Of a stretch of DNA of 57,029 nucleotides, positions 25,144 through 33,671 are shown piece by piece. Source of the DNA: Chitinophagaceae bacterium (GTDB lineage: Bacteria > Bacteroidota > Bacteroidia > Chitinophagales > Chitinophagaceae). Location: assembly GCA_004322425.1 (NCBI GenBank), contig SCVJ01000046.1, forward strand, positions 1 through 57,029, written 5' to 3'. Both the position numbers and the translations under genes were made by a program. The first letter of the stretch is position 1. Each line of letters begins with the position of its first letter. A model generated the notes under the pieces. It was given only the letters and a program-made list of their open reading frames with translations. It was not told where the DNA came from and searched no databases.

Positions 25144-25163
25144 ATCTTAAAAAAAATTAATTT

Positions 25164-25733
25164 TTATCCAATCAAAAGAAAAAATATTATTATATAAAGC
25201 CAAAGTAAATCTACAAAGTGCCAATAGGTTGCTGCTACTTCAATGGAAATACTTGTTCTAGTTTTTGTACGAAAAAAAATAGTTTGTATTGCCATTATCA
25301 GCAAAGCAATAATACCGCCCAAAACGTGAACAATGTGTAACCCAAATACTACATACAAAAATTGTCCAGCACCCGCTACACCCCTAAATTGTATGCCGCT
25401 GTCCCAAAGCTGTTGAAACCCTAAGAGCTGCAACACTACAAAAACAATTCCCAGTACAGATGTTACTCCTAATAATTGTCGGTACTTATTTAATACTCCT
25501 TTTTTAAAAGAACTTACGGCCATTTGAATAGTGATACTACTAATCAAAATAGCACCAGTGGAAAACCAAAATAATTGCGGCATTTTTATTTCCTGCCAGC
25601 TTGCTTGGTTACTTTTAATAATATACGCACTTGTCAACCCAGCAAACATCATAACTATGCTTGCCATAGCCACCCACATAATAAACTTAAGTGGATGAAT
25701 TTTTTTTTGTTGCTGTACACTCACCATTCCCAT
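25164..25733 (-). CDS. Heme-copper oxidase subunit III (short paralogue)
   Basis: This 189-residue subunit III homologue has five helices, with MMFAGLTSAYIIKSNQASW, WFSTGAILISS, GLHIVHVLGG and the terminal ATYWHFVDLLWLYIIIFFL. It lacks the first helices of the larger paralogue and its insertion. Both may be present in one oxidase or used alternately; Bacteroidota operons commonly contain this pair. It follows ctaB by 15 bases. Confidence 0.9.
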   Translation of the reverse strand: MGMVSVQQQKKIHPLKFIMWVAMASIVMMFAGLTSAYIIKSNQASWQEIKMPQLFWFSTGAILISSITIQMAVSSFKKGVLNKYRQLLGVTSVLGIVFVVLQLLGFQQLWDSGIQFRGVAGAGQFLYVVFGLHIVHVLGGIIALLIMAIQTIFFRTKTRTSISIEVAATYWHFVDLLWLYIIIFFLLIG

Positions 25734-25748
25734 TTCACAATTTTAATA

Positions 25749-26666
25749 TTACACTTTATCTCCTAACAAAGCTAAAAGAACTATGGGCAAATAGATATAG
25801 CTGCTAAACATAACTCTCCTCGCTGATATAATTTCCATATCTCTATATAATCTGATGCATTGCCACAGCATAAAAAAATTTGCACCTGTTACTATTATTA
25901 AACTTATTAATCCGCTCATTTCAATAAAGTAGGGCAGTACACCAACCGGAATCAACAGCAGTGCATAAATTATAGTTTGCAGTGCCGTAAACTTTGTTGG
26001 TCCTTTTTGGCTTGGTAAAAGTTTAAATCCTGCTTTGCTATAATCTTGATGTGCCATCCAAGCTATTGCCCAAAAATGTGGGAATTGCCAAAAAAATTGC
26101 AAAGCAAATAAAACCCAACCACCTGTTGAAAGTTTGTCCTCGCCGGCTGACCAACCAATTAAACAAGGAAGTGCTCCCGGAAAAGCCCCAACTAAAACAG
26201 CAATAGAGTTTACTTTCTTTAAAGGCGTGTAAATAAAAGCGTATAAAAATAAACTGAATGCTGCCAAGCCTGCTGCTAGCCAATTAAAAAAATATCCCAA
26301 CATTAATACACCCACTATTCCGGTAATAATTGCAAAAATCCATCCTTCCAGCTCTGACATTCTTCCTGATGCAATGGGACGTGTTGCCGTCCTTTTCATC
26401 ATTTTATCTGTCTCTTTTTCTACTATTTGATTAATAGCATTGGCACTTCCTGTAACCAATAATCCTCCAATAGCTAATAGTATCGCCATTTGTAAAGGAC
26501 TTTCATAATTGACATTTAGCGACGGCGTTAATAAAAAACTTACAACGCTAGAAAATACTACCATGATGCTAAGCGAGGGCTTAACTAACTTCAAGTAATC
26601 TTTTAGCTTGGCTCCTATATGTAAAGAACTATTTTTTTTATTGCTTACACTTTCCTGCATATTCAA
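25749..26666 (-). CDS. ctaB: Heme O synthase (protoheme IX farnesyltransferase)
   Basis: This 305-residue UbiA-family membrane enzyme adds a farnesyl chain to heme B to make heme O, the precursor of heme A. The prenyl-binding motif reads NAINQIVEKETDKMMKRTATRP, and the second Asp-rich loop is HQDYSKAGFKLLP. Nine membrane helices fit the family. It lies between the subunit I and III genes in the same transcription unit; CtaA elsewhere in the window completes heme A synthesis. The start could also be two codons further in. Confidence 0.93.
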   Translation of the reverse strand: MNMQESVSNKKNSSLHIGAKLKDYLKLVKPSLSIMVVFSSVVSFLLTPSLNVNYESPLQMAILLAIGGLLVTGSANAINQIVEKETDKMMKRTATRPIASGRMSELEGWIFAIITGIVGVLMLGYFFNWLAAGLAAFSLFLYAFIYTPLKKVNSIAVLVGAFPGALPCLIGWSAGEDKLSTGGWVLFALQFFWQFPHFWAIAWMAHQDYSKAGFKLLPSQKGPTKFTALQTIIYALLLIPVGVLPYFIEMSGLISLIIVTGANFFMLWQCIRLYRDMEIISARRVMFSSYIYLPIVLLALLGDKV

Positions 26667-26695
26667 TTCTTGTCTTCTACTTTCTTTATACTTTA

Positions 26696-28492
26696 TTAAT
26701 GATCTTTCGTTTCGTCTGGTCCAATTGGCTCTGTTTGTGGAATAAATGAACGCCCATTTTTACTGTAATCATACGGCCAACGATGTACTTCCGGAATTTC
26801 ACCAGGCCAGTTTCCGTGTCCCGGATTAATAGGCGTTGTCCACTCCAATGTGTTGGAATCCCATGGATTTGGTGTGCGTACTTTTCTTCCTTTAAAAATG
26901 GAATAAAAGAAATTGAAGACAAACATTAATTGCATTGCAAATACAATGATAGAAACGATTGTAATTATCTTGTTTAAATCCTCGAATTTATTGAACGAAT
27001 GCCATCCTCTTAAATCAAGATAACGACGTGGTACACCCGCCAATCCCTCGTAGTGCATTGGCCAAAAAATAAGATAAGCGCCCAAGAAAGTAATCCAAAA
27101 ATGTATGTATCCCAACGTATTATTTAAATAACGACCATACATTTTCGGGAACCAATGATAAATTCCTGCAAACATTCCAAACATAGAAGCCACTCCCATT
27201 ACAATATGAAAATGCGCTACTACAAATTTTGTATCGTGCAAATGAATATCAATAGTAGAATTTCCCAAAAATAATCCGGTTAATCCACCAGAAATAAATA
27301 GACTTACAAAGCCAATAGCAAACAACATTCCTGGAGTAAATCGAATGTTTCCTCGCCATAATGTAGTTAGCCAGTTAAATACTTTAATGGCGGAAGGAAC
27401 CGCAATCAACAATGTCAACAATACAAAGAAGGATCCAAGAAAAGGATTTAATCCAGTAACAAACATATGATGCGCCCAAACCAAAAAGGCTAAAATAGCA
27501 ATAGAGAACAATGACGCAATCATGGCCATGTAACCAAAAATTGGTTTTCGCGAATTGACACTTAATATTTCTGACACCATTCCCATAGCTGGCAATAGAA
27601 TAATATAAACTTCTGGGTGACCTAAAAACCAAAATAAATGTTGAAACAAAATAGCACTTCCGCCTTCGTTAGGTAAAATTTCGCCACCAATTACGATATC
27701 GCTTAAAAAAAAGCTGGTGCCTAAGTTTCTATCAAATAACAAAAGTATTGCTCCAGAAAGAAGAACCGGAAAAGAAAGTACACCAAGAATTGCAGTAAAC
27801 AAAATTGCCCACATTGTCAATGGTAATTTTGTCATACTCATTCCTTTTGTGCGCATATTAAGAATGGTAGCTATATAATTCAACCCGCCTAATAAAGACG
27901 ACACGATAAAAAAGGCCATACTTATCAACCAAAGATCCATTCCAATTTTAGATCCATCGCCAGCTTGTCCCAATGCACTTAATGGTGGATAAACCGTCCA
28001 TCCGCCTGCCGCAGGACCGGTATGAACAAATAAAGAAGAAAACATTATGATACTTGCCAAAAAGAAAAACCAATAGGAAAGCATATTCAAAAATGGTGAA
28101 GCCATATCTCTTGCACCAATTTGTAGAGGAATTAATAAGTTGGCAAATGTTCCGCTCAGTCCAGCTGTTAAAACGAAAAAAACTAATACAGTTCCGTGAA
28201 TGGTTATTAACGCATAATAAAATTCGGGTTGAATAACGCCGCCTTTCGCTCCCTTGCCAAAAAATGTTTCAAGAATGGGAAAAGTTTGTTCTGGAAATCC
28301 TAATTGCAAACGAAATAATACAGAAAATAATCCACCAATAATAGCCCAAACAATTCCGGTAATTAAAAACTGCTTACCAATTGTTTTATGATCTTGGCTA
28401 AAAACATATTTGGAAATAAAAGTTTCGTGATGGGCATGATGCTCACCGTGAGATTCTGTTTCCAAACCGTGTAAAATTGTTTCGTTGCTCAT
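26696..28492 (-). CDS. ctaD: Cytochrome c oxidase subunit I (aa3 type)
   Basis: This 598-residue catalytic subunit of the heme-copper oxidase holds heme a and the heme a3-CuB centre and pumps protons. The cross-linked His-Tyr motif GHPEVYIILLPAMG, the copper-ligand HH in WAHHMFVTG and the heme-ligand His in HDTKFVVAHFHIVMG are present. It has the usual twelve helices, and a His-rich N-terminus (about residues 10-25). The C-terminal part contains WDSNTLEWTTP, typical of A-type enzymes. It lies 40 bases behind subunit II. Confidence 0.97.
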   Translation of the reverse strand: MSNETILHGLETESHGEHHAHHETFISKYVFSQDHKTIGKQFLITGIVWAIIGGLFSVLFRLQLGFPEQTFPILETFFGKGAKGGVIQPEFYYALITIHGTVLVFFVLTAGLSGTFANLLIPLQIGARDMASPFLNMLSYWFFFLASIIMFSSLFVHTGPAAGGWTVYPPLSALGQAGDGSKIGMDLWLISMAFFIVSSLLGGLNYIATILNMRTKGMSMTKLPLTMWAILFTAILGVLSFPVLLSGAILLLFDRNLGTSFFLSDIVIGGEILPNEGGSAILFQHLFWFLGHPEVYIILLPAMGMVSEILSVNSRKPIFGYMAMIASLFSIAILAFLVWAHHMFVTGLNPFLGSFFVLLTLLIAVPSAIKVFNWLTTLWRGNIRFTPGMLFAIGFVSLFISGGLTGLFLGNSTIDIHLHDTKFVVAHFHIVMGVASMFGMFAGIYHWFPKMYGRYLNNTLGYIHFWITFLGAYLIFWPMHYEGLAGVPRRYLDLRGWHSFNKFEDLNKIITIVSIIVFAMQLMFVFNFFYSIFKGRKVRTPNPWDSNTLEWTTPINPGHGNWPGEIPEVHRWPYDYSKNGRSFIPQTEPIGPDETKDH

Positions 28493-28532
28493 ACTTCTAT
28501 TATTAGAACACTACTAAAGTGTATCAAAAAAA

Positions 28533-29570
28533 TTATTTCTTTTCGCCTGTTACAGCCGCAATTACTGATTTATTTTCAGGGTCTTTTTCAGGAAAAACAC
28601 TAAAATATTTTGGTTTTTTGGAAGCCATCCATAAATCATATTCTTCTTGTTCTTCTACAACTATGAGTCCTCTCATGCTGAAGTGACCTCTACCGCACAT
28701 TTGATCGCAAGAAAGCTCAAACACAAATTCAGGATCGCCTGTTTCCAGTCTCATCTGCTTTGTTGTTTTAATTGGAGTAAACCAAATAGTGGTAGGTGTA
28801 CCTGGCACAGCATCCATTTTCATACGAAAATGAGCAAGTCCCACATTGTGAATTACATCTTGAGCACCAATGATAAATTTTACAGGCTTGTTTACCACTA
28901 AATGCATTTCTTGATTTAGTACAATATCATCGTGGTTTGCTGCATCTTCCCATAGCTGACCCAATGGATTTTCTTTTGCGGCATTAATGTTTTTGTAATA
29001 TTTTTTCCCTAGTTCGTTATCCTTACCCGGATAGCGAAAAATCCATTCAAATTGTTTTCCTGTTACCTCTACTTGTGCTACGTTTTTTGGAGCATCGCCG
29101 GTAATTCTATACCAATAAAAAAGTCCATACCCAACCATTACTGTTAGTACAATGGCTGGAATTACAGTCCAGATAATTTCTAACTGATTATTGTGTGGGT
29201 AAAAATGTACTTCTCTTTTTTCTGACTCTTGATATTTGAAAGAAAACCAAAACAACAGCGATTGGGTAATGACAAAAACAATGCCTGTAATGATAATGGT
29301 AATTTTTAACATGTTATCAATGTCAAGCCCGTGATCGGATGCGGAAGATCCAAACTTTAATATTTTACTTGCAAGTTTTTCATTGCAATAATAAACGCCG
29401 ATCAATCCGGCAACAAGAAAAACTAATAACAGGAGAGCATTAATGCGGTTGTTTTGTTTTCTAGATTTTTCTTCGCCCCGTAACACAGCTACATATTCGC
29501 TGGCTTTTGCAATTTGAAATGTAATTAAAAAACCAAACACCAAAATCGCTATAATAAAAATAGTCTGCAT
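28533..29570 (-). CDS. ctaC: Cytochrome c oxidase subunit II
   Basis: This 345-residue subunit carries the binuclear CuA centre that accepts electrons from the alternative complex III. The CuA ligands are visible in VIHNVGLAHFRMKMDAVPG and in FELSCDQMCGRGHFSMRG. Three hydrophobic helices precede the soluble domain (one more than the usual two), a form seen in Bacteroidota. No cytochrome c domain is fused to its C-terminus. It follows actF by 60 bases and starts the oxidase part of the operon. Confidence 0.94.
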   Translation of the reverse strand: MQTIFIIAILVFGFLITFQIAKASEYVAVLRGEEKSRKQNNRINALLLLVFLVAGLIGVYYCNEKLASKILKFGSSASDHGLDIDNMLKITIIITGIVFVITQSLLFWFSFKYQESEKREVHFYPHNNQLEIIWTVIPAIVLTVMVGYGLFYWYRITGDAPKNVAQVEVTGKQFEWIFRYPGKDNELGKKYYKNINAAKENPLGQLWEDAANHDDIVLNQEMHLVVNKPVKFIIGAQDVIHNVGLAHFRMKMDAVPGTPTTIWFTPIKTTKQMRLETGDPEFVFELSCDQMCGRGHFSMRGLIVVEEQEEYDLWMASKKPKYFSVFPEKDPENKSVIAAVTGEKK

Positions 29571-29630
29571 ATACTTAAGTTCGTTTTTGAGGTTTTACAA
29601 ATTGAATTGCTCTCCTCTTTTCAATTTTTT

Positions 29631-30857
29631 TTACGTGTGATGTATAACACTTTCTTTGAAAAATGGATGATACTTTGGCACCATCGGATGTTTTGCCAAG
29701 GATCGTCCGGTTACAAACATGATTAATCCTACAAAACCAAGCCCGATACCCAAATCATAAAGCATAGCGGGTACATGATTTTTCGAAGTACCGGGATGCA
29801 CCATTTGGAAAAAATCGAGCCAATGACCAAAAATGATTAATACGGCTAACAACGTAATCGTCATATAATTTCTTTTTGCATCTCTTTTCATTAACAAAAG
29901 TAGCGGCGCTAAAAAGTTAATGATCAGGTTTAAAAAGAAAATAGTTTTATATACTCCATGAACGCGTGGTTGAAAATAAATTGTTTCTTCCGGCTGATTA
30001 CTGTACCAAATCAACATATACTGGCTAAACCATAAATAGGTCCAAAAAACAGAGAAGGCAAACATAAATTTTCCTAAATCATGCAAGTGTTCTTGGTTGG
30101 TATATTCAAGATATCCTTTGTTTTTTAAATACACTACAAAAATTGCAATCAACGCCATACCCGAAACAAAAGTGCTTGCAAAAGTGTACCAACTATACAT
30201 GGTGCTATACCAATGCGCATCAATGCTCATCAACCAAAGCCACGGAATAGTTGACATAACCGTTAAAGCAAACACAACCATAAACAATGCCGCCCATACT
30301 GTGTTTTTCCAAACAAATTTTTTGTTCTCTGCTACACTCAAAACTCCTTTGTCTGTATCTATAGAAAGTGTTCTTATTTTTTTACCCAGTACCCACCATA
30401 AAAAAATTGTAAGAACGGTCCACACTAGAAAAAAATTCTTATTTAAGAATACACTTTTATGATTTAAGATTGGGTCGTGTTTTACATGTTCGGCATCGGT
30501 CCAATGATAAATAGCGTGATCGCCACCAAATACAATAGCTAATAAAATTGCTCCGCAGATAATTCCTATAACCGGAACAGCCGATGCAATTGCTTCGGGC
30601 ACTCTTCTAAAACTAATAGCCCATCCGCCCCACGCCAATATGGTAGTGCAAATGAAAAACATGGCTGCATTGACAACTAGTAAAAAGAAAACACTGTTTT
30701 GTAATAAGCTAGCCCAAAAACGAGAACGCACGTGTTCATCCGCTGAAGTGCCATGTGATATGTAAAGCAATAAAGTAGAAATTAATCCAACTCCAATGAG
30801 GGCATAAGACCACCACTTATAATTTTTAGGTATGGTAAATTGTTCGCGAATTGACAT
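29631..30857 (-). CDS. actF: Alternative complex III subunit ActF (quinol:cytochrome c oxidoreductase membrane subunit)
   Basis: This 408-residue NrfD-like integral membrane protein has about ten helices. Motifs include LLQNSVFFLLVVNAAMFF, HWYSTMYSWYTFAS and FAFSVFWTYLWFSQYMLIWYSNQPEET, as in ActF of Bacteroidota. It pairs with ActC in the membrane part of alternative complex III, which oxidises menaquinol in place of the bc1 complex. It is followed on the same strand by the oxidase genes; this arrangement is the one in which the two complexes form a supercomplex in Flavobacterium johnsoniae. Confidence 0.92.
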   Translation of the reverse strand: MSIREQFTIPKNYKWWSYALIGVGLISTLLLYISHGTSADEHVRSRFWASLLQNSVFFLLVVNAAMFFICTTILAWGGWAISFRRVPEAIASAVPVIGIICGAILLAIVFGGDHAIYHWTDAEHVKHDPILNHKSVFLNKNFFLVWTVLTIFLWWVLGKKIRTLSIDTDKGVLSVAENKKFVWKNTVWAALFMVVFALTVMSTIPWLWLMSIDAHWYSTMYSWYTFASTFVSGMALIAIFVVYLKNKGYLEYTNQEHLHDLGKFMFAFSVFWTYLWFSQYMLIWYSNQPEETIYFQPRVHGVYKTIFFLNLIINFLAPLLLLMKRDAKRNYMTITLLAVLIIFGHWLDFFQMVHPGTSKNHVPAMLYDLGIGLGFVGLIMFVTGRSLAKHPMVPKYHPFFKESVIHHT

Positions 30858-30892
30858 CAGTTATTTTTTAAATTCTTCAAAATATTATTTTT

Positions 30893-31513
30893 CTACTTTA
30901 CGGTTTCACCTGTTTTCGACAACCTTTGTTTCTCTTTAATATAATGTACAATCATCCATCTTTGTTTAGTACTTAATTGAGAAGCATAAGATCCCATCAT
31001 ATTTTTTCCATATGTCATTGAATGAAACATGGTACCCTCCGCCATATTTGCAGTAACCGGATCTTTAAGTAAATTACGAGGTGCAGATGGGAAAGGTCCA
31101 TCGCCGTCTTTCCACAGTGGTCCGTTTCCATCGAGCTTGTCGCCATGGCAAATACCACAATTCACTAAAAACAACCTTGTTGCTTCTATATAATCCTTTG
31201 CATCTAAAGTAGGTAATGGATTTTTTACATTCTTGGAAAGTACATAACCAATTGAATCATTTTTATACGGATAACTGCTCAAATCACCACGGGCAACTGT
31301 TCCAGCAACCGGTGTTGAATTATAGTTAACCCCTTTCTCATGAAGGTTGTCTACCGATGCATAGGTTTCGTAAGCACGGCTGTACACCATGTCGGGCATG
31401 TATGCTGTTCCTGGCTCTCTTTTATCGCTACTGCAACGTAGTACTGTAATTACGATAATAAAAAAACTAAATATGATTGCACTTTTTTTCATCCTTACTT
31501 TTTTTTGTTGCAT
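30893..31513 (-). CDS. actE: Alternative complex III subunit ActE (monoheme cytochrome c)
   Basis: This 206-residue protein is a membrane-attached c-type cytochrome with one heme site (CGICHGDKLDGNGP) and axial methionine candidates in the C-terminal part (MMGSYASQL). The N-terminus is a signal ending at VLRCSSDK, probably a lipoprotein cysteine. It transfers electrons within or out of alternative complex III. The ATG at 31513 overlaps the actD stop codon as TAATG, which supports translational coupling; an ATG at 31492 would give a more usual signal peptide. Confidence 0.9.
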   Translation of the reverse strand: MQQKKVRMKKSAIIFSFFIIVITVLRCSSDKREPGTAYMPDMVYSRAYETYASVDNLHEKGVNYNSTPVAGTVARGDLSSYPYKNDSIGYVLSKNVKNPLPTLDAKDYIEATRLFLVNCGICHGDKLDGNGPLWKDGDGPFPSAPRNLLKDPVTANMAEGTMFHSMTYGKNMMGSYASQLSTKQRWMIVHYIKEKQRLSKTGETVK

Positions 31514-32106
31514 TATGCAACAAGTTCTGTTTTGGTTTTTTCAAAAATTTTTGTCTCTTTATCATAACGACCCAACCACCATTCGGTTTCTTTGTGCTCT
31601 ACGGTTACATCTTTTGCACCAACACTTTGTAGAAAAGAAATCATTTCTTCGTCGTTTGATTTTGCAGTGCATCCTAATGCCATAATAAATAAATCGTCTG
31701 TGGATCTTAGATTAAAGTGATCTTTTTTTACAAATGGTGCCACTTGGCACAAGTAACAAAACGTAAGTACCATACCCACAGCAGAAAAAAGTACCGTCAA
31801 CTCAAACATAATTGGTATCCATGCTGGTAGAGAAAAGAAAGGCTTACCGCCAAAATTCAATGGCCAATCGGTAGTTAACGCCCAAGTAATAAATCCAAGC
31901 GCTGTAGTTGTACCCATGATGCCATAAATAAATCCAGCTGTATGTAAACTTGTATCTCTAAGTCCCATTGCTTTATCGAGCCCGTGAATAGGAAATGGAG
32001 TAAATACATCGTGGATTTTATAGCCAGCCTTTCTTACTTCTTTTACTGCCGGAAATAATACCGCCTCATCATCAAAACTTCCTACTATGAATTTTTTTAC
32101 CGCCAT
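31513..32106 (-). CDS. actD: Alternative complex III subunit ActD (DUF3341)
   Basis: This 197-residue protein matches the DUF3341 family: an N-terminal soluble region (VGSFDDEAVLFPAVKEVRKAGY, VFTPFPIHGLDKAMGL), two membrane helices (about residues 59-80 and 95-117) and a C-terminal soluble part. It is a membrane-peripheral subunit of alternative complex III without cofactors. The order between actC and actE is conserved across Bacteroidota. Confidence 0.93.
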   Translation of the reverse strand: MAVKKFIVGSFDDEAVLFPAVKEVRKAGYKIHDVFTPFPIHGLDKAMGLRDTSLHTAGFIYGIMGTTTALGFITWALTTDWPLNFGGKPFFSLPAWIPIMFELTVLFSAVGMVLTFCYLCQVAPFVKKDHFNLRSTDDLFIMALGCTAKSNDEEMISFLQSVGAKDVTVEHKETEWWLGRYDKETKIFEKTKTELVA

Positions 32107-32139
32107 ATTATTAATTCTAATTTCTTTTTAATTTTTTTA

Positions 32140-33594
32140 CTACGCCCCGTGATCGTGTGCATGTTCTTTTGCAAACCCTTCCGACTCTTGTCCTTCTAGC
32201 TTGTCCATCTTCTTTTTATAATTATCACCGCTTCGTTTTAAAATATGTTTAATTTCTGCTAAAGCAATTACCGGAAAATATTTTGCAAAAAGAAAATAAC
32301 AAGTAAAGAAAAGTCCGAAAGTGCCCATGTAAAATCCAATTTCCCAAATAGTGGGGCGGTAATAAGTACTCCACGATGATGGCAAGTAATCTCTGTAAAT
32401 ACTGGTAACAATAATTACAAATCGTTCAAACCACATACCAATATTTACCAAAATTGACATGAAGAAGGTTACCGTAACATTCCTCCGCATTTTACTGCTC
32501 CAAAATATTTGTGGCGACAAGACATTACATCCCATCATTATCCAATAACTCCATCCGTACGGACTATTTAAATTCAAACGATTCTCCATAAAGGCGAATC
32601 CCTCGTAAGCATTGGCGCCATACCAAGACATAAATAATTCGGTGAGATAGGCAATACCTACAATAGACCCTGTAAGAATAATTACTTTATTCATTACTTC
32701 TATATGCTCAATGGTAATATATTGTTCTAAACTCAATACTTTTCTAGTAATCACCAGCAAGGTTTGCACCATGGCAAATCCTGAAAAAATAGCTCCCGCA
32801 ACAAAATAAGGCGGGAAAATGGTGGTATGCCAACCCGGTACTACCGAAGTTGCGAAGTCGAAGGATACAATTGTATGTACCGATAATACTAATGGCGTAC
32901 TTAATCCCGCAAGTACGAGCGCCAACGCTTCGTGGCGTTGCCAGTGTTTTGTACTCCCCGTCCATCCGAAGGCTGTAATTCCATAAAACAGTTTGCGCCA
33001 TTTTTTCTTTGCACGATCGCGAAGTGTAGCCAAGTCGGGTATTAAGCCACTATACCAAAATAAAAGTGATACTGTAAAATAAGTTGAAATAGCAAACACA
33101 TCCCAAAGTAGTGGTGAGTTAAAATTCACCCATAATGGACCGCGAGTATTTGGATATGGTAATGTAAAAAATGCGTCCCACACTCTACCCATGTGAAAAA
33201 TAGGAAATTGTCCCGCACACATTACGGCAAAAATTGTCATCGCTTCTGCAGCACGGTTTACTCCCGTTCTCCAACCCTGTCTGAATAATAAAAGAATGGC
33301 TGAAATCAAAGTTCCGGCGTGACCAATACCAATCCACCAAACGAAATTGGTTATATCCCAACCCCAACCAATTGTTTTATTTAAGTTCCATTGACCAATT
33401 CCATAAACAACTTCCATTGTAACGGAAACAGCTCCAAAAATTAAAAAGACTAGCGAAATGGAGAAACCAATCCACCAAGCTTTAGTTGGTTTTGATTCCA
33501 CAGGACGACAGATATCTTCAGTAATCTGATGATACTCTTTATTGCCATCTACCAGTGGTGGTCTAACTTGTGATTCGTATCTAAGTAATCCCAT
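32140..33594 (-). CDS. actC: Alternative complex III subunit ActC (NrfD-like)
   Basis: This 484-residue integral membrane protein of the NrfD/PsrC family is the main membrane subunit of alternative complex III and is thought to hold the menaquinol site. About ten helices are visible, and characteristic segments include WWIGIGHAGTLISAILLLFRQ, VSFDFATSVVPGWHTTIFPPYF and WMLFGMWFERFVIIV-like WFERFVII. The C-terminus is soluble and rich in Lys, Glu and His. It lies between actB and actD, in the conserved order. Confidence 0.94.
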   Translation of the reverse strand: MGLLRYESQVRPPLVDGNKEYHQITEDICRPVESKPTKAWWIGFSISLVFLIFGAVSVTMEVVYGIGQWNLNKTIGWGWDITNFVWWIGIGHAGTLISAILLLFRQGWRTGVNRAAEAMTIFAVMCAGQFPIFHMGRVWDAFFTLPYPNTRGPLWVNFNSPLLWDVFAISTYFTVSLLFWYSGLIPDLATLRDRAKKKWRKLFYGITAFGWTGSTKHWQRHEALALVLAGLSTPLVLSVHTIVSFDFATSVVPGWHTTIFPPYFVAGAIFSGFAMVQTLLVITRKVLSLEQYITIEHIEVMNKVIILTGSIVGIAYLTELFMSWYGANAYEGFAFMENRLNLNSPYGWSYWIMMGCNVLSPQIFWSSKMRRNVTVTFFMSILVNIGMWFERFVIIVTSIYRDYLPSSWSTYYRPTIWEIGFYMGTFGLFFTCYFLFAKYFPVIALAEIKHILKRSGDNYKKKMDKLEGQESEGFAKEHAHDHGA

Positions 33595-33671
33595 AATTTA
33601 TACTTTTCATTGCAGCTTCTAACTGCTGTCTCTTTATTTAAAATCAAGTTCTATTTTCTATTCAACAAAAA

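Noticed and set aside
27384-27632. Small membrane protein inside ctaD in another frame
   Set aside because: It lies wholly inside a strongly conserved gene and is hydrophobic only because the host gene is.
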